Source: Hyphomicrobiales bacterium
GTDB lineage: Bacteria > Pseudomonadota > Alphaproteobacteria > Rhizobiales > Xanthobacteraceae
NCBI GenBank assembly: GCA_021730985.1
Contig: JAKFYI010000004.1
Span: 62,001-126,000 of the forward strand
Length of the DNA stretch: 64,000 nt
Direction of reading: 5' to 3'
Shown here: positions 53,746 to 63,600 of the stretch, piece by piece
How positions within the stretch are numbered: the first letter of the stretch is position 1
Layout: each line of letters starts with the position of its first letter
Translations under genes and position numbers: made by a program
Notes under the pieces: model-generated
Database searches by the model: none
Seen by the model: only the letters and a program-made list of their open reading frames with translations
Told to the model about the DNA's origin: nothing

Positions 53746-53794
53746 GAGCATGACCTTGTCCGAAAACCGGCTTCCACTTTTCGGGGTCATGCTC
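53746..53794. repeat. Palindromic intergenic repeat, copy C
   Basis: GAGCATGACC (53746) to GGTCATGCTC (53794). Compared with A and B both arms carry a matched change (GATC to GACC/GGTC), so pairing is kept, which suggests the structure matters. Its right arm overlaps the ctaG stop codon (53793-53795). Confidence 0.88.
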
Positions 53795-54398
53795 AAATTC
53801 GTCCCGGCCGTCCCGCCGAGGCGCTGTCCGCCACCGGCCGCTGCACATCGCGCTGCGGATGGAAGGTGTAGGACAGTGTGATGGTATCGACCTCCTTGCC
53901 GTCGGCGTCCTGCGCCATCTTGGGGTCGATGTAGAACACGACCGCCATGTCGCGCTTCTCGCCGGCCTTGAGCGTCTGGTCGGTAAAGCAGAAACAATTG
54001 ATCTTCTGGAAGAAGATTCCCATGCTCAGCGGGGTCACGTTGTAGCCCGCGATACCGTGGGTTTCGCGCGCGGTCAGATTGACGGCGCGATAGTGAACGG
54101 TGACGACCTCGCCGAGCCGCGCCTCGATCGAGGTCCGCTCCGGCTCGAAGCGCCACGGCAGGCCTGCGCCGATGTTGGCGTCGAACCGCACGGTGATCTT
54201 GCGGTCCAGCACCTGGCCTGGAGCCGCGACCGCGACCTGGGTGGTGCCGCCGAAGCCGGTGGTGCGGCAGAACCAGTCGTAAAACGGCACCGCCGCGTAA
54301 GCCATCCCAACCATGCACGCCGCGAACGCAGCCGCGCTGCCAGCGACCATGAGGTCGCGGCGGCGGATGGTCGGTTCGTCGCGGTCTGTCATGTTCAC
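53793..54398 (-). CDS. ctaG: Cytochrome c oxidase assembly protein CtaG (Cox11 family)
   Basis: A 201-residue protein delivering copper to the CuB site of subunit I. One N-terminal membrane helix (AFAACMVGMAYAAVPFYDWFC), then an immunoglobulin-like periplasmic domain with INCFCFTDQTLKAGEKRDMAVVFYIDP. The paired Cys of FCF are the copper ligands. The start overlaps the stop of the upstream small gene (ATGA). The stop codon lies within repeat copy C. Confidence 0.95.
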   Translation of the reverse strand: MNMTDRDEPTIRRRDLMVAGSAAAFAACMVGMAYAAVPFYDWFCRTTGFGGTTQVAVAAPGQVLDRKITVRFDANIGAGLPWRFEPERTSIEARLGEVVTVHYRAVNLTARETHGIAGYNVTPLSMGIFFQKINCFCFTDQTLKAGEKRDMAVVFYIDPKMAQDADGKEVDTITLSYTFHPQRDVQRPVADSASAGRPGRI

Positions 54399-54562
54399 AA
54401 CGGACGGCTCAGGACGCCGGGGCCGAGTTTGACCACGGTCACCACGTAGATCAGCAGCACCAATCCTCCAAGCACCAGCGCGAGCGCGATCGAGCGGCTG
54501 CGGCGCTGCCGCTTCTGCTCGTCGGTGAGCACCACACCGGGCTCGTTCGGTTTTTCGGCCAT
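54395..54562 (-). CDS. Small membrane protein of the cox operon (CoxF-like)
   Basis: A 55-residue protein between ctaB and ctaG. Charged N-terminus (MAEKPNEPGVVLTDEQKRQRRSRS) and one membrane helix (IALALVLGGLVLLIYVVTVVKL). Such a small gene, sometimes called coxF, is usual at this place in alphaproteobacteria and is presumed to assist oxidase assembly. ATG at 54562 lies eight bases after the ctaB stop; the end overlaps ctaG. Confidence 0.85.
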   Translation of the reverse strand: MAEKPNEPGVVLTDEQKRQRRSRSIALALVLGGLVLLIYVVTVVKLGPGVLSRPL

Positions 54563-54570
54563 GGCATGCC

Positions 54571-55523
54571 TCATGCGAAGGCCCGGGCGAACAGGCCGCC
54601 CAGTCCCCACTCAGCCAGGAGAACCGCGAACAGGGCGAAAAGATAGAGGATCGAGAAGCCGAACAGCCGCCTCGCGGCGTGATCGGACGGCGTGCGCAAC
54701 AACTGCCAGGACAGCGCGATCATCAGCGCGCCGCCGACGATGGCGGACAGGCCGAACGCCAGCCCGGCGTAGCCGAACAGCCAGGGCGAGGCGCCGACCG
54801 GCGCCAGCACCAGCGAATAGATCAGGATCTGCCGGCGGGTTTCCTCAGGTCCGGCCACCACCGGCAGCATCGGAACGCCGGCGCGCGCGTATTCCTCGGT
54901 GCGCAGCAGCGACAGCGCCCAGAAATGCGGGGGCGTCCAGAAGAAGATGATCAGGAACAACAGCACCGACTCGATGCCGATCGCGTTGGTCGTTGCGGCC
55001 CAGCCGATCATCGGCGGGAAGGCGCCCGCGGCGCCGCCGATCACGATGTTCTGCGGCGTCCAGCGCTTGAGCCACATCGTGTAGACCGCGACGTAGAACA
55101 CGATGGTAAAGGCGAGCAGGCCCGCGGCCAGCACGTTGATCATCAGGCCGAGCATGACGACCGAGCCGACAGCGAGCGTCATGCCGAACGCCAGTGCCTC
55201 GCCAGGCGCAACGCGGCCCGACGGCACCGGACGCGTCACCGTGCGGCTCATCACCGCGTCGATATCGGCGTCGTACCACATGTTGAGCGCGCCGGCGGCG
55301 CCGGCGCCCACCGCGATGCAGAGCAGCGCGGTGAAGCCCAGCACCGGATGCAGATGGCCCGGCGCGATCAGCATGCCGGTCAGCGCGGTGAAGACAACGA
55401 GCGACATCACCCGCGGCTTCATCAGCGCAAGGTAATCGCCCGCACCCGCCAGGCTCGGCTCGGCGCGAGCGTCCTCGTCCCGCAACGGGCGGGCGAGACC
55501 GGCGCCTTCGCTCAGCAACGACA

Positions 55524-55524
<1 letters not shown>
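54571..55524 (-). CDS. ctaB: Protoheme IX farnesyltransferase (heme O synthase)
   Basis: A 317-residue UbiA-family prenyltransferase with about nine helices. The first Asp-rich motif is in [23 protein letters not shown] (DxxxD) and the second near [18 protein letters not shown]. It converts heme B to heme O for the aa3 oxidase. N-terminal [21 protein letters not shown] is characteristic. Its ATG overlaps the ctaD stop by one base, implying coupling. Confidence 0.96.
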
Positions 55525-57200
<1,676 letters not shown>

Positions 57201-58058
57201 TCACTCGGCCGAAGCGGCGACCGTGATCGACTTCTCGCCGTCGTTGACGGCGAACTTCTTGCGCGCCTGTTCGAGCCAGGCGGCGTAGTCCTTGTCATTC
57301 ACCACGCGAACCGCGATCGGCATGTAGGCGTGATCCTTGCCGCAAAGTTCGGAACACTGCCCGTAGTACACGCCCTCGCGGGTCGCCTTGAACCAGGTCT
57401 CGTTGAGGCGGCCCGGAACCGCGTCGATCTTGATGCCGAAAGCAGGCACCGCAAAGGCGTGGATCACCTCCGCGCCGATCACCTGGACGCGGACCACCTT
57501 GTTGACCGGGACCACCATGTCGTTGTCGACCGCCAGCAGGCGCGGCTGCTCGCATTTGATGCGCTGCGCATCGCAAGCCAGCAGCGAATCAAACTCGAAC
57601 TTGCTGTCCGGGTAGTTGTAGGTCCAGTACCACTGCTTGCCGGTCGCCTTCACCGTCAGGTCGGCCTGCGGAATGGTCGTCTGCAGGAACAGCAGCTTGA
57701 AGGACGGCACCGCGATCGCGGTCAGGATCACCACCGGAATGAGCGTCCACGCCACCTCGAGCAGGGTGTTGTGCGTGGTCTTGGTCGGGACCGGGTTGGC
57801 CTTCGAGTTGAAGCGGAAAATCACGATCAGCAGCAGGACCAGCACGAACAGCGTGATCGCAGTGATCAGATAGAGCAGGAAATCGTGGAACCAGATGATG
57901 TTCTCCATCACCGGGGTCGCGGCCGGCTGCAGGCCCATCTGCCAGGGCAAAGGCTGCCCCGTGGCAGCCATCGCAAGGCCTCCCACCGACAAGCCACCCG
58001 CCGCAGCGAGGAACATCGTCGCGGCGAATACGGCCGCCAACCGCTTGAGCATCCGCAT
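57201..58058 (-). CDS. ctaC: Cytochrome c oxidase subunit II
   Basis: A 285-residue subunit. Signal peptide (LAAVFAATMFLAAAGGLSVGG), two membrane helices (FHDFLLYLITAITLFVLVLLLIVIF and LLEVAWTLIPVVILTAIAVPSF), then a cupredoxin domain. The CuA site is intact: VIHAFAVPAFGIKIDAVPG supplies one His, and CSELCGKDHAYMP supplies two Cys, Glu, His and Met. WYWTYNYPD is the aromatic electron-entry region. First gene of the cta operon; AAGGAG lies 11 bases before ATG. Confidence 0.97.
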   Translation of the reverse strand: MRMLKRLAAVFAATMFLAAAGGLSVGGLAMAATGQPLPWQMGLQPAATPVMENIIWFHDFLLYLITAITLFVLVLLLIVIFRFNSKANPVPTKTTHNTLLEVAWTLIPVVILTAIAVPSFKLLFLQTTIPQADLTVKATGKQWYWTYNYPDSKFEFDSLLACDAQRIKCEQPRLLAVDNDMVVPVNKVVRVQVIGAEVIHAFAVPAFGIKIDAVPGRLNETWFKATREGVYYGQCSELCGKDHAYMPIAVRVVNDKDYAAWLEQARKKFAVNDGEKSITVAASAE

Positions 58059-58426
58059 CGTCGTCTTCGCTCCTTCGGCGAAATCAGTCGCGTCCGAGCC
58101 GCACCGGAAAGCGTTGATTCAGGTCGATACCGCTTCCGAAAAGGCGCCCGTCGGGGGCCGCGCTCGTCGGCGTGCGGTGCGGCGGGAGGGAGTTTCCCTG
58201 GTTTCTCAAACCATAATTCCGGCGCACTCGCAATGTGCCTGGACGGTTGTCCGATGCGACAATCTGTTTATACCGGCGAATCGGGTTTTGGGGCCGGGGG
58301 CGGCCTAAAACCGGGCGTCCTTGACATGGCAGAACCGCCATGTACGGACATTCCAACCACCGGCCGTGTCCGCGCCCGCGGCTTCAAGCGCGGTCCCGCG
58401 GAACCGGCCAGCCAGAGGACTGGATC
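58059..58426. other. Divergent intergenic region between ctaC and the IalB-like gene
   Basis: 368 bases with no convincing gene on either strand. It must hold the promoter of the cta operon on the minus strand and that of the IalB-like gene on the plus strand. A TATAAA on the minus strand (around 58266-58275) is present, but without a good -35 element at the right distance. I see no repeat element or strong hairpin here. Confidence 0.5.
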
Positions 58427-58954
58427 ATGGGCAAACTCAGCCGATATCGCCTGATGCGCTGGTCCGTGCGGATGGTTCCGCTGGCCTTCGCCGTGCTCTG
58501 GGGATTGACCGGCGAAGCGGGCGCGCAGGGCGCGGTCCGCTCCGTCCACAACGACTGGCAGATCCGCTGCGATACCCCGCCCGGCGCGCAGGGCGAGCAG
58601 TGCTCGCTGATCCAGAGCGTCACCGCCGAGGACCGGCCCAATATCGGCTTGACCGTGATCGTCCTGAAGACCGCCGACCGCAAGACCCGGCTGATGCGGG
58701 TGATCGCGCCGCCCGGCGTGCTGCTTCCCTCCGGCCTCGGTCTCAAGATCGACAACACCGAGGTCGGCCGCGCCGGCTTTGTCCGCTGCGTGCCCAACGG
58801 CTGCGTCGCCGAGGTGATCATGGACGATACCCTGATCGGCAAGTTGCGGACCGGCCAGACTGCCACCTACATCATCTTCCAGACTCCGGAAGAGGGCATC
58901 GGCTTCCCGATGAGCCTCAAGGGATTCGGCGAGGGCTTCGACAAGCTGCCCTGA
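58427..58954 (+). CDS. Invasion-associated locus B (IalB) family protein
   Basis: A 175-residue exported protein. The signal peptide ends near GEAGAQG; the mature part has NDWQIRCDTPPGAQGEQCSLIQSV, VLLPSGLGLKIDN, GFVRCVPNGCVAEVIMDD and GIGFPMSLKGFGEGFDKL. This is the IalB pattern with four Cys in two pairs. Bartonella IalB affects erythrocyte invasion, but the family is widespread in free-living Hyphomicrobiales, where its role is unknown. ATG at 58427 has AGAGGA upstream. Confidence 0.9.
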   Translation: MGKLSRYRLMRWSVRMVPLAFAVLWGLTGEAGAQGAVRSVHNDWQIRCDTPPGAQGEQCSLIQSVTAEDRPNIGLTVIVLKTADRKTRLMRVIAPPGVLLPSGLGLKIDNTEVGRAGFVRCVPNGCVAEVIMDDTLIGKLRTGQTATYIIFQTPEEGIGFPMSLKGFGEGFDKLP

Positions 58955-59000
58955 TTTGAGTTGGGCATCGCCCACTCCCACGCCGTCATCGCCTTCCCTC

Positions 59001-59119
59001 GGTGTCATCGCCCGCGAAAGCGGGCGATCCAGTAATCGCCGACCTGTAAAGCAAGCACCGCCTCGCCATAGCATCCTCTACAGTGGATACTGGATGCTCG
59101 CTTTCGCGGGCATGACACC
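59001..59119. repeat. Inverted-repeat element R1
   Basis: About 119 bases with inverted ends. The left end is GGTGTCATCGCCCGCGAAAG, continuing to CGGGCGATCCAGTA. The right end read on the minus strand is GGTGTCATGCCCGCGAAAGC, continuing to GAGCATCCAGTATCC. Each end also contains its own small hairpin (CCCGC GAAA GCGGG). There is no coding capacity. It ends 21 bases before the next gene's start. Related copies: R2 (61234) and R3 (63931). Confidence 0.85.
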
Positions 59120-59140
59120 GGTGTATGGGGAGGCGCTTTC

Positions 59141-60022
59141 GTGAACATTGGCTTTGTCGGCCTCGGCGCCATGGGCGAGTTGATCGTGCCGCGGCTGATG
59201 GCGGCCGGACATAAGGTCACCGGCTGGAACAGAACGCGCGCCAAGGCCGAGCCGCTGATCGCCCAGGGCATGGCGTTTGCGGCAACCCCGCGCGAGGTGG
59301 CGCAGGCCTCCGAGATCGTGTTCTCGATCGTCACCGATTCGCCCGCGGTCAAATCCGTGGCGCTCGGCGCTGACGGCGTCATCGCAGGCCTGCCCAAGGG
59401 CGGCATCTACATCGACATGAGCACGATCGAGCCGGACGTGAGCCGCGAGATCGCGGCGCAGTTCGTCAAAGTCGGTCTGACCATGCTGGACGGCCCCCTC
59501 TCCGGCAGCCCCGTCACCGTCAAGGCCGGCAATGCGTCGGTGATGATCGGCGGCGATGAGGCCGCGTTCGAGCGCGCCAAGCCCGTGCTGCTGGCGATCG
59601 GTCCCAAGGTGACGCGGATCGGCGGCAACGGCCTCGCCTGCCAGATGAAGATCGCGGTCAACCTGCTGCTGATGGTGGAGGTGATCTGCTTCGGCGAAGC
59701 GGTCGCGCTCGCCGAGAAGGGCGGCGTGTCGCGCGAAGCGGCGGTGGACGCGATTCTCAAAAGCGTCGCGGCCTCCCCCGTGCTCGGCTATCGCGGGCCG
59801 TTTATCCTGGAGGGCAAGATGCCCGAGGTGCCGCTGGCCGACGTGACGCTGCAGCAGAAAGACATGGTGCTGGCGCTCAACCTCGGCCGCAAGCTCGGCA
59901 GTCCGGTGCCGCTCGCCGCCGCAGCGAACGAAATCATGAATGCGTGCCGGGGACTGGGCATCGATGCGAATGACTTTGTCGTCGCGCATCAGGTCTATCG
60001 AAAGTTGGGAGGACAATCATGA
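59141..60022 (+). CDS. 3-hydroxyisobutyrate dehydrogenase-family oxidoreductase
   Basis: A 293-residue beta-hydroxyacid dehydrogenase. Rossmann motif FVGLGAMGELIVPRLMAAGH at the N-terminus, substrate loop DGPLSGSPVTVKAGNASVMIGG, and the catalytic region GNGLACQMKIAVNLLLMVEVICFGEA with the active-site Lys. It oxidises or reduces a 3-hydroxy acid with NAD(P); members act on hydroxyisobutyrate, tartronate semialdehyde, 2-hydroxymethylglutarate and others. GTG at 59141 has GGGGAGG seven bases upstream. It overlaps the cupin gene by four bases. Confidence 0.9.
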   Translation: MNIGFVGLGAMGELIVPRLMAAGHKVTGWNRTRAKAEPLIAQGMAFAATPREVAQASEIVFSIVTDSPAVKSVALGADGVIAGLPKGGIYIDMSTIEPDVSREIAAQFVKVGLTMLDGPLSGSPVTVKAGNASVMIGGDEAAFERAKPVLLAIGPKVTRIGGNGLACQMKIAVNLLLMVEVICFGEAVALAEKGGVSREAAVDAILKSVAASPVLGYRGPFILEGKMPEVPLADVTLQQKDMVLALNLGRKLGSPVPLAAAANEIMNACRGLGIDANDFVVAHQVYRKLGGQS

Positions 60023-60504
60023 CATCCACGGCAGAGAAGATCGGCGCAGCATTGGCGAAAGCCGTGAAGGCCACCACCGGCATCACGTCGGCGCAGCTCG
60101 GGGCCAAGATGTACCGCACCAACATCAAGGACGTGCCGAAGGTCGAGGGCCTCAAGCGCGACGACGGTTGGATCGACATGCAGGTGCAATTCCTGATCGA
60201 CAAGAAGTCCGCGGGCACCGACAACGTCGTCGGCTGGACCGTGCTCAAGCCCGGCGCAAGTCATGAGGCGCATCTGCACCGCAACTGCGACGAATTCTTC
60301 ATCGTGCTGAAGGGCAAGGGCCACATCATCACCGACAAGGGACTCGAGCCGTCCGGCGAAGGCGACGTGGTCTTTTCGCCCCGCGGAGTCTGGCACGGCT
60401 TCAACAACACGTCGCAGGAGGACGTCGTCCTGGTGTGGGGCTGGATGGGCGCGGGCTCGATCGTAGACTCGGGCTACGAGGTTCCGGAAGGCGGCCACAA
60501 GTGA
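60019..60504 (+). CDS. Cupin-domain protein
   Basis: A 161-residue single cupin. Motif 1 is GASHEAHLHRNCDEFFIVLKGKG (metal-binding His and Glu) and motif 2 is GDVVFSPRGVWHGFNNT. The N-terminal ~60 residues are predicted helical and extended. The family ranges from dioxygenases and isomerases to sugar-binding proteins, so no reaction can be named. It is translationally coupled on both sides (ATGA and GTGA overlaps), which indicates one pathway with its neighbours. Confidence 0.87.
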   Translation: MTSTAEKIGAALAKAVKATTGITSAQLGAKMYRTNIKDVPKVEGLKRDDGWIDMQVQFLIDKKSAGTDNVVGWTVLKPGASHEAHLHRNCDEFFIVLKGKGHIITDKGLEPSGEGDVVFSPRGVWHGFNNTSQEDVVLVWGWMGAGSIVDSGYEVPEGGHK

Positions 60505-61208
60505 GCGCGACGCTGAACGATCCGCGCATCGCGGCCGGCATGCGCCGGCAGTTCGAATTCCGGAAGCAACAGCTCGACGCAGGCGCAAAGCAGATCGGCT
60601 GGAAGGTCGGCCTCGGCGCACCGGGCGCATTGGAACGCTGCAAGCTCACCAAGCCCGTGGTCGGATTCCTGCTCGACCGCGCGCAGCTCAATTCCGGCGC
60701 CACGGTTTCGCTGAAGGGCTGGACCAAGCCCGTCGCGGAAATCGAGATCGCCGCATACATGACGCGCGACCTTCCCGCCAACGCGGACGACGCCACGGTG
60801 CGCGCCGCAATCGGCGCGCTCGGCCCCGCCATCGAACTCGCTGACCTCGACAGCGCGATGGACGACGTCGAGGGCCTGCTCGCGCGCGACATCTGGCAGC
60901 GCCATGTCATCCTCGGGCCGAAGGACGCCTCCCGCGCGGGCGCCAAGCTCGACGGACTCACGGCAAAACTGGTCCGCAACGGCAAGGACGCCCCTGTGCC
61001 GGCCGATCTCGAAAGCGGCACCGGCAAAATTCTCGACACCGTCCGCCACGTTGCCGATGTCACGGCCGCATTGGGCGATGGCCTGCGCGCCGGGCAGTTC
61101 ATCATCTGCGGCGCGATCACCGGGCCGATGTTCCTCGAACCAGGCGAGACGGGCGTCGACTATACGCTCGACCCGGTGGGCGCGATCTCGGTGCGGTTTA
61201 CGGGGTAA
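60501..61208 (+). CDS. 2-keto-4-pentenoate hydratase/fumarylacetoacetase-like protein
   Basis: A 235-residue protein with the FAH/hydratase fold: AKQIGWKVGLGAPGALERCKLTKPVVGFLLD, KPVAEIEIAAYMTRDLP (metal-binding Glu-x-Glu) and PAIELADLDSAMDD. The GWKVG ... PVVGFL spacing is that of MhpD/XylJ-type hydratases, which add water to 2-hydroxypenta-2,4-dienoate-like acids. GTG at 60501 overlaps the cupin stop and defines the start. With the dehydrogenase and cupin it forms a three-gene catabolic-looking operon of unknown substrate. Confidence 0.87.
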   Translation: MSATLNDPRIAAGMRRQFEFRKQQLDAGAKQIGWKVGLGAPGALERCKLTKPVVGFLLDRAQLNSGATVSLKGWTKPVAEIEIAAYMTRDLPANADDATVRAAIGALGPAIELADLDSAMDDVEGLLARDIWQRHVILGPKDASRAGAKLDGLTAKLVRNGKDAPVPADLESGTGKILDTVRHVADVTAALGDGLRAGQFIICGAITGPMFLEPGETGVDYTLDPVGAISVRFTG

Positions 61209-61233
61209 CGCAGCCGCATCTGCGCCGGCGGGA

Positions 61234-61317
61234 TTGTCATCACCCGCGCAAGCGGGTGATCCGGTAGCCCCTGCTCTCTCGGTTACTGGATCGCCCGGTC
61301 AAGCCGGGCGATGACAG
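61234..61317. repeat. Inverted-repeat element R2
   Basis: About 84 bases related to R1. The left part is TTGTCATCACCCGCGCAAGC followed by GGGTGATCCGGTA; the right part is TTACTGGATCGCCCGGTCAA followed by GCCGGGCGATGACA. Each half forms its own hairpin (ATCACCCGC/GCGGGTGAT and ATCGCCCGG/CCGGGCGAT), and the ends are inverted. It lies 25 bases after the hydratase-like gene and could act as a transcript end. Confidence 0.85.
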
Positions 61318-61370
61318 CGAGGCAGGCCGGGTGTTTCTGACGCGTTCCGAACGCGCCCGAGACGTACTTG

Positions 61371-61967
61371 CTAGAGGTTCTTGGGATTGCCCTTCAAGAT
61401 GTCGTAGCGCATCCCGCCGCCCTTGGCGTCGGTGAACGTCACCGTGTTTTCGATCACTTCGATCCGGTAGCACTCCGGGTCGGAATCGTACTTGAAGCAG
61501 ACGGTCTCGCCGACCAGCGCCCACGTTCCACGGCTGATTTCGTTGCCGCTCATCGACTTTGTGGTGCCGTCGGCCGCGTAATGCTCCACCAGCGGCTTGC
61601 CGTCGTCCATTCCCGAGATCGAGTTGCCGACGAGCGCGGACCATGCCGCCAAGCCGGTCAATCTGGCAGGCGCGGCCGCGGCGGGTGCCGGTGCGGCTGG
61701 CGCTGCGGCGGCGGCTGGCGCCGCGGGCATTGCCGCTGCGGGCGGCGGTGCTGCGGGAGCCGCAGCAGGTGCCGGTGACGCGGGCGGTGCCGCAGCCGGC
61801 GCAGGCATGGCCGGCGCCGCGGGAGCGGACGGCGGACTGGATGCCTCCGCCGGTGCTGGGGCTGCTTGCGCAAACATTTGCGTTTGGCGTTCGGCCGCCT
61901 GCGCCGTTGCGCCTACGAGCGCCAGGACAACTGCAAGCGAGAGAAACGTCGTGCCGGTCCTAAGCAT
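61371..61967 (-). CDS. Exported protein with Ala/Pro-rich linker
   Basis: A 198-residue protein. Signal peptide (LSLAVVLALVGATAQAAE), then residues ~35-100 are almost only Ala and Pro with a few Ser and Met. The C-terminal ~95 residues are compact: LAAWSALVGNSISGMDDGK, EISRGTWALVGETVCFKYD, PECYRIEV, GGGMRYDILKG. Two Cys may pair. Similar small C-terminal domains occur in other exported rhizobial proteins without known function. The linker suggests a spacer through the periplasm or cell wall. Confidence 0.8.
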   Translation of the reverse strand: MLRTGTTFLSLAVVLALVGATAQAAERQTQMFAQAAPAPAEASSPPSAPAAPAMPAPAAAPPASPAPAAAPAAPPPAAAMPAAPAAAAAPAAPAPAAAAPARLTGLAAWSALVGNSISGMDDGKPLVEHYAADGTTKSMSGNEISRGTWALVGETVCFKYDSDPECYRIEVIENTVTFTDAKGGGMRYDILKGNPKNL

Positions 61968-62151
61968 ATCAATGCGCCCCTGAAATCATTTGGACCGACG
62001 ACAAGCGAAGCGTGTCAGTCCCACAATCGGATGGGCGAGTATTCCATAAGACAGACAGTGGCGACAAGAACGTGACGAACGCCGCCTCGGGCGAGCCGCC
62101 CGGCGGAGAAAAGGGGTGCCGGTGTAGGCGCCACACGGCGCCCTGCTCTGT

Positions 62152-62820
62152 TCAACGCAGCCCGGCGCGCCAGCCCATCTCCCAGAAATCGGCTTCAAGC
62201 CGCGTCGCTTCCTTGAACACCGCAACCAGCTCGGCCTCGCGCGCCGGCGTGACGTAAAGATCGGCGAGCCTGTCGAGGTGCGCGCGCGCCTTCGCCGCCA
62301 CCTCCTGATATGGCGCCCCGGCATACTCCTCGATCCAGACGCGATAGCGGTTCGGCGGCACCTGCGCCCCAGGCCGCGCGGCGAGCCGTGTGGCGATCTC
62401 CGCATAGCCGATCACGCAGGGCGCCAGCGCCACCCGGAGCGTCAGCAGATCGCCGCGCATTCCCGCATCGAGCACATAGCGCGTGTAGGCCAGCGTCTCG
62501 GAGGCGGGCTGTGCCTGCTCCAGGTCGCGAGGCGAAAGACCCCAGCCCGCACACAGCTTCACATGGAGATTCATTTCGACGTCGAGGATGGCCGACAAGC
62601 CGGACGCGGCTTCGCGCATGTCTGCGAGCTGCGGCGATTTATAGACGGCGAGCGCATAGGCGCGCGCAAACTCGATCAGGAACAGATAGTCCTGAACAAG
62701 GTAGTGACGGAACGCCGCCTCGGGCAACGTTCCATCCGCCAGCCCGGCGGTGAAAGCGTGTTCGGTGTAGGCGCGCCACTCGGCGGAGGCCGCTGCCTTC
62801 AGGCGCTCAAACAAGCTCAT
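62152..62820 (-). CDS. tenA: TenA family protein (thiaminase II type)
   Basis: A 222-residue all-helical TenA protein. Catalytic Cys lies in LAPCVIGYAEI, the paired Glu in FKEATRLEADFWEMGW, and the N-terminal Asp in YLVQDYLFLIEFARAYALA. Having the Cys, it fits the TenA_C class that hydrolyses aminopyrimidines for thiamine salvage. ATG at 62820 is chosen; a TTG at 62835 is possible. No other thiamine genes or THI-box-like sequence were seen beside it. Confidence 0.92.
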   Translation of the reverse strand: MSLFERLKAAASAEWRAYTEHAFTAGLADGTLPEAAFRHYLVQDYLFLIEFARAYALAVYKSPQLADMREAASGLSAILDVEMNLHVKLCAGWGLSPRDLEQAQPASETLAYTRYVLDAGMRGDLLTLRVALAPCVIGYAEIATRLAARPGAQVPPNRYRVWIEEYAGAPYQEVAAKARAHLDRLADLYVTPAREAELVAVFKEATRLEADFWEMGWRAGLR

Positions 62821-62981
62821 GATGTTCCCGCGCAATCCGCCGGTGCCTCAACCATCGACTGTCTACTTTAGACCGCTGCCCGCCGGTTGGGGTCCGGCGT
62901 TAACGATAAGTCGCAGTCGCGCTCGCACGCGCAAGAACTGAGGCTACGCTTGTCTCCTGCCCGATGGCAGGGGGTGCGATC

Positions 62982-63266
62982 ATGGACAAATGGAAAGCGG
63001 TGATGCTCGACGGCAAGGTGCAGTCGCGAAAGGTCGCGGCTGCGTTCCTGGCGGAGCACGGCGATTGCGCCACGGCTCGGGCCGCGTCGCTGATGCGGGA
63101 GGCACGCAAGCGCCGCAGAGCAGCCCGCGCCCTGCACTGGTCCCGGGTCGCGATGTGGATCGAGGAGCTGCGGAAGGACAAAAAAGAGCCCACCGTGAAG
63201 CGGGTTCATAAAAACTCCGCAGCCGCGGGTTTCCGGCACAGCGGTTTGGAAACGCGGCTCGGCTGA
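62982..63266 (+). CDS. Small basic hypothetical protein, 94 residues
   Basis: Starts MDKWKAVMLDGKVQSRKVAAAFLAEHGDCATARAASLMREARKRRR, then WSRVAMWIEELRKDKKEPTVKR and a less structured tail. Mostly helical and strongly basic, one Cys, no membrane segment. AGGGGG lies about eight bases before ATG at 62982. The first two thirds look like a genuine protein; the last 20 residues may be less conserved. No family recognised. Confidence 0.6.
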   Translation: MDKWKAVMLDGKVQSRKVAAAFLAEHGDCATARAASLMREARKRRRAARALHWSRVAMWIEELRKDKKEPTVKRVHKNSAAAGFRHSGLETRLG

Positions 63267-63600
63267 TCGCCGGGTCTCGGCGGCATCGACGCGGACCACG
63301 CTTTCAACAACGAACCATCGACGGCGGCCAGGAGGCGCTTCATTGCGCCTCCTGAGCAAGGCAATTCGACGGACTGGCGGCACTACGTTTCCCCCCAATC
63401 TCTCTGAAAAAAACTTATCCCCGGGTGCTCCTGGCGCACTTATGTTTGCCGCGCCTTGCTTATCCGAGGGCGCTGTCATGAGGCGTCGTGCTGGCGGAGC
63501 GGGGTGCGGCGCCTGCGGTTGGTCCTCGCAAGACCGGCCCCGGGAGGCCCGGGTCACCGTCCGTCCCGACTACGCGGGGCTGCCCTTCAATGGGCTGGTG
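63267..63600. other. Intergenic stretch with no supported gene
   Basis: 334 bases following the small basic protein. Short open frames exist on both strands but none has a ribosome site together with plausible protein composition. A run of A residues near 63408 and a C-rich patch near 63390 are the only compositional features. CCCGGG occurs twice close to 63539-63552. Confidence 0.5.

Noticed and set aside
61658-61873. GCC/GCG-rich repeat as a separate microsatellite or arginine-rich gene
   Set aside because: It encodes the Ala/Pro linker of the exported protein in frame; other frames are by-products of composition.
62821-62963. Thiamine (THI-box) riboswitch upstream of tenA
   Set aside because: I looked for the conserved CUGAGA and ACCUGAUC-like segments on the minus strand and did not find them.
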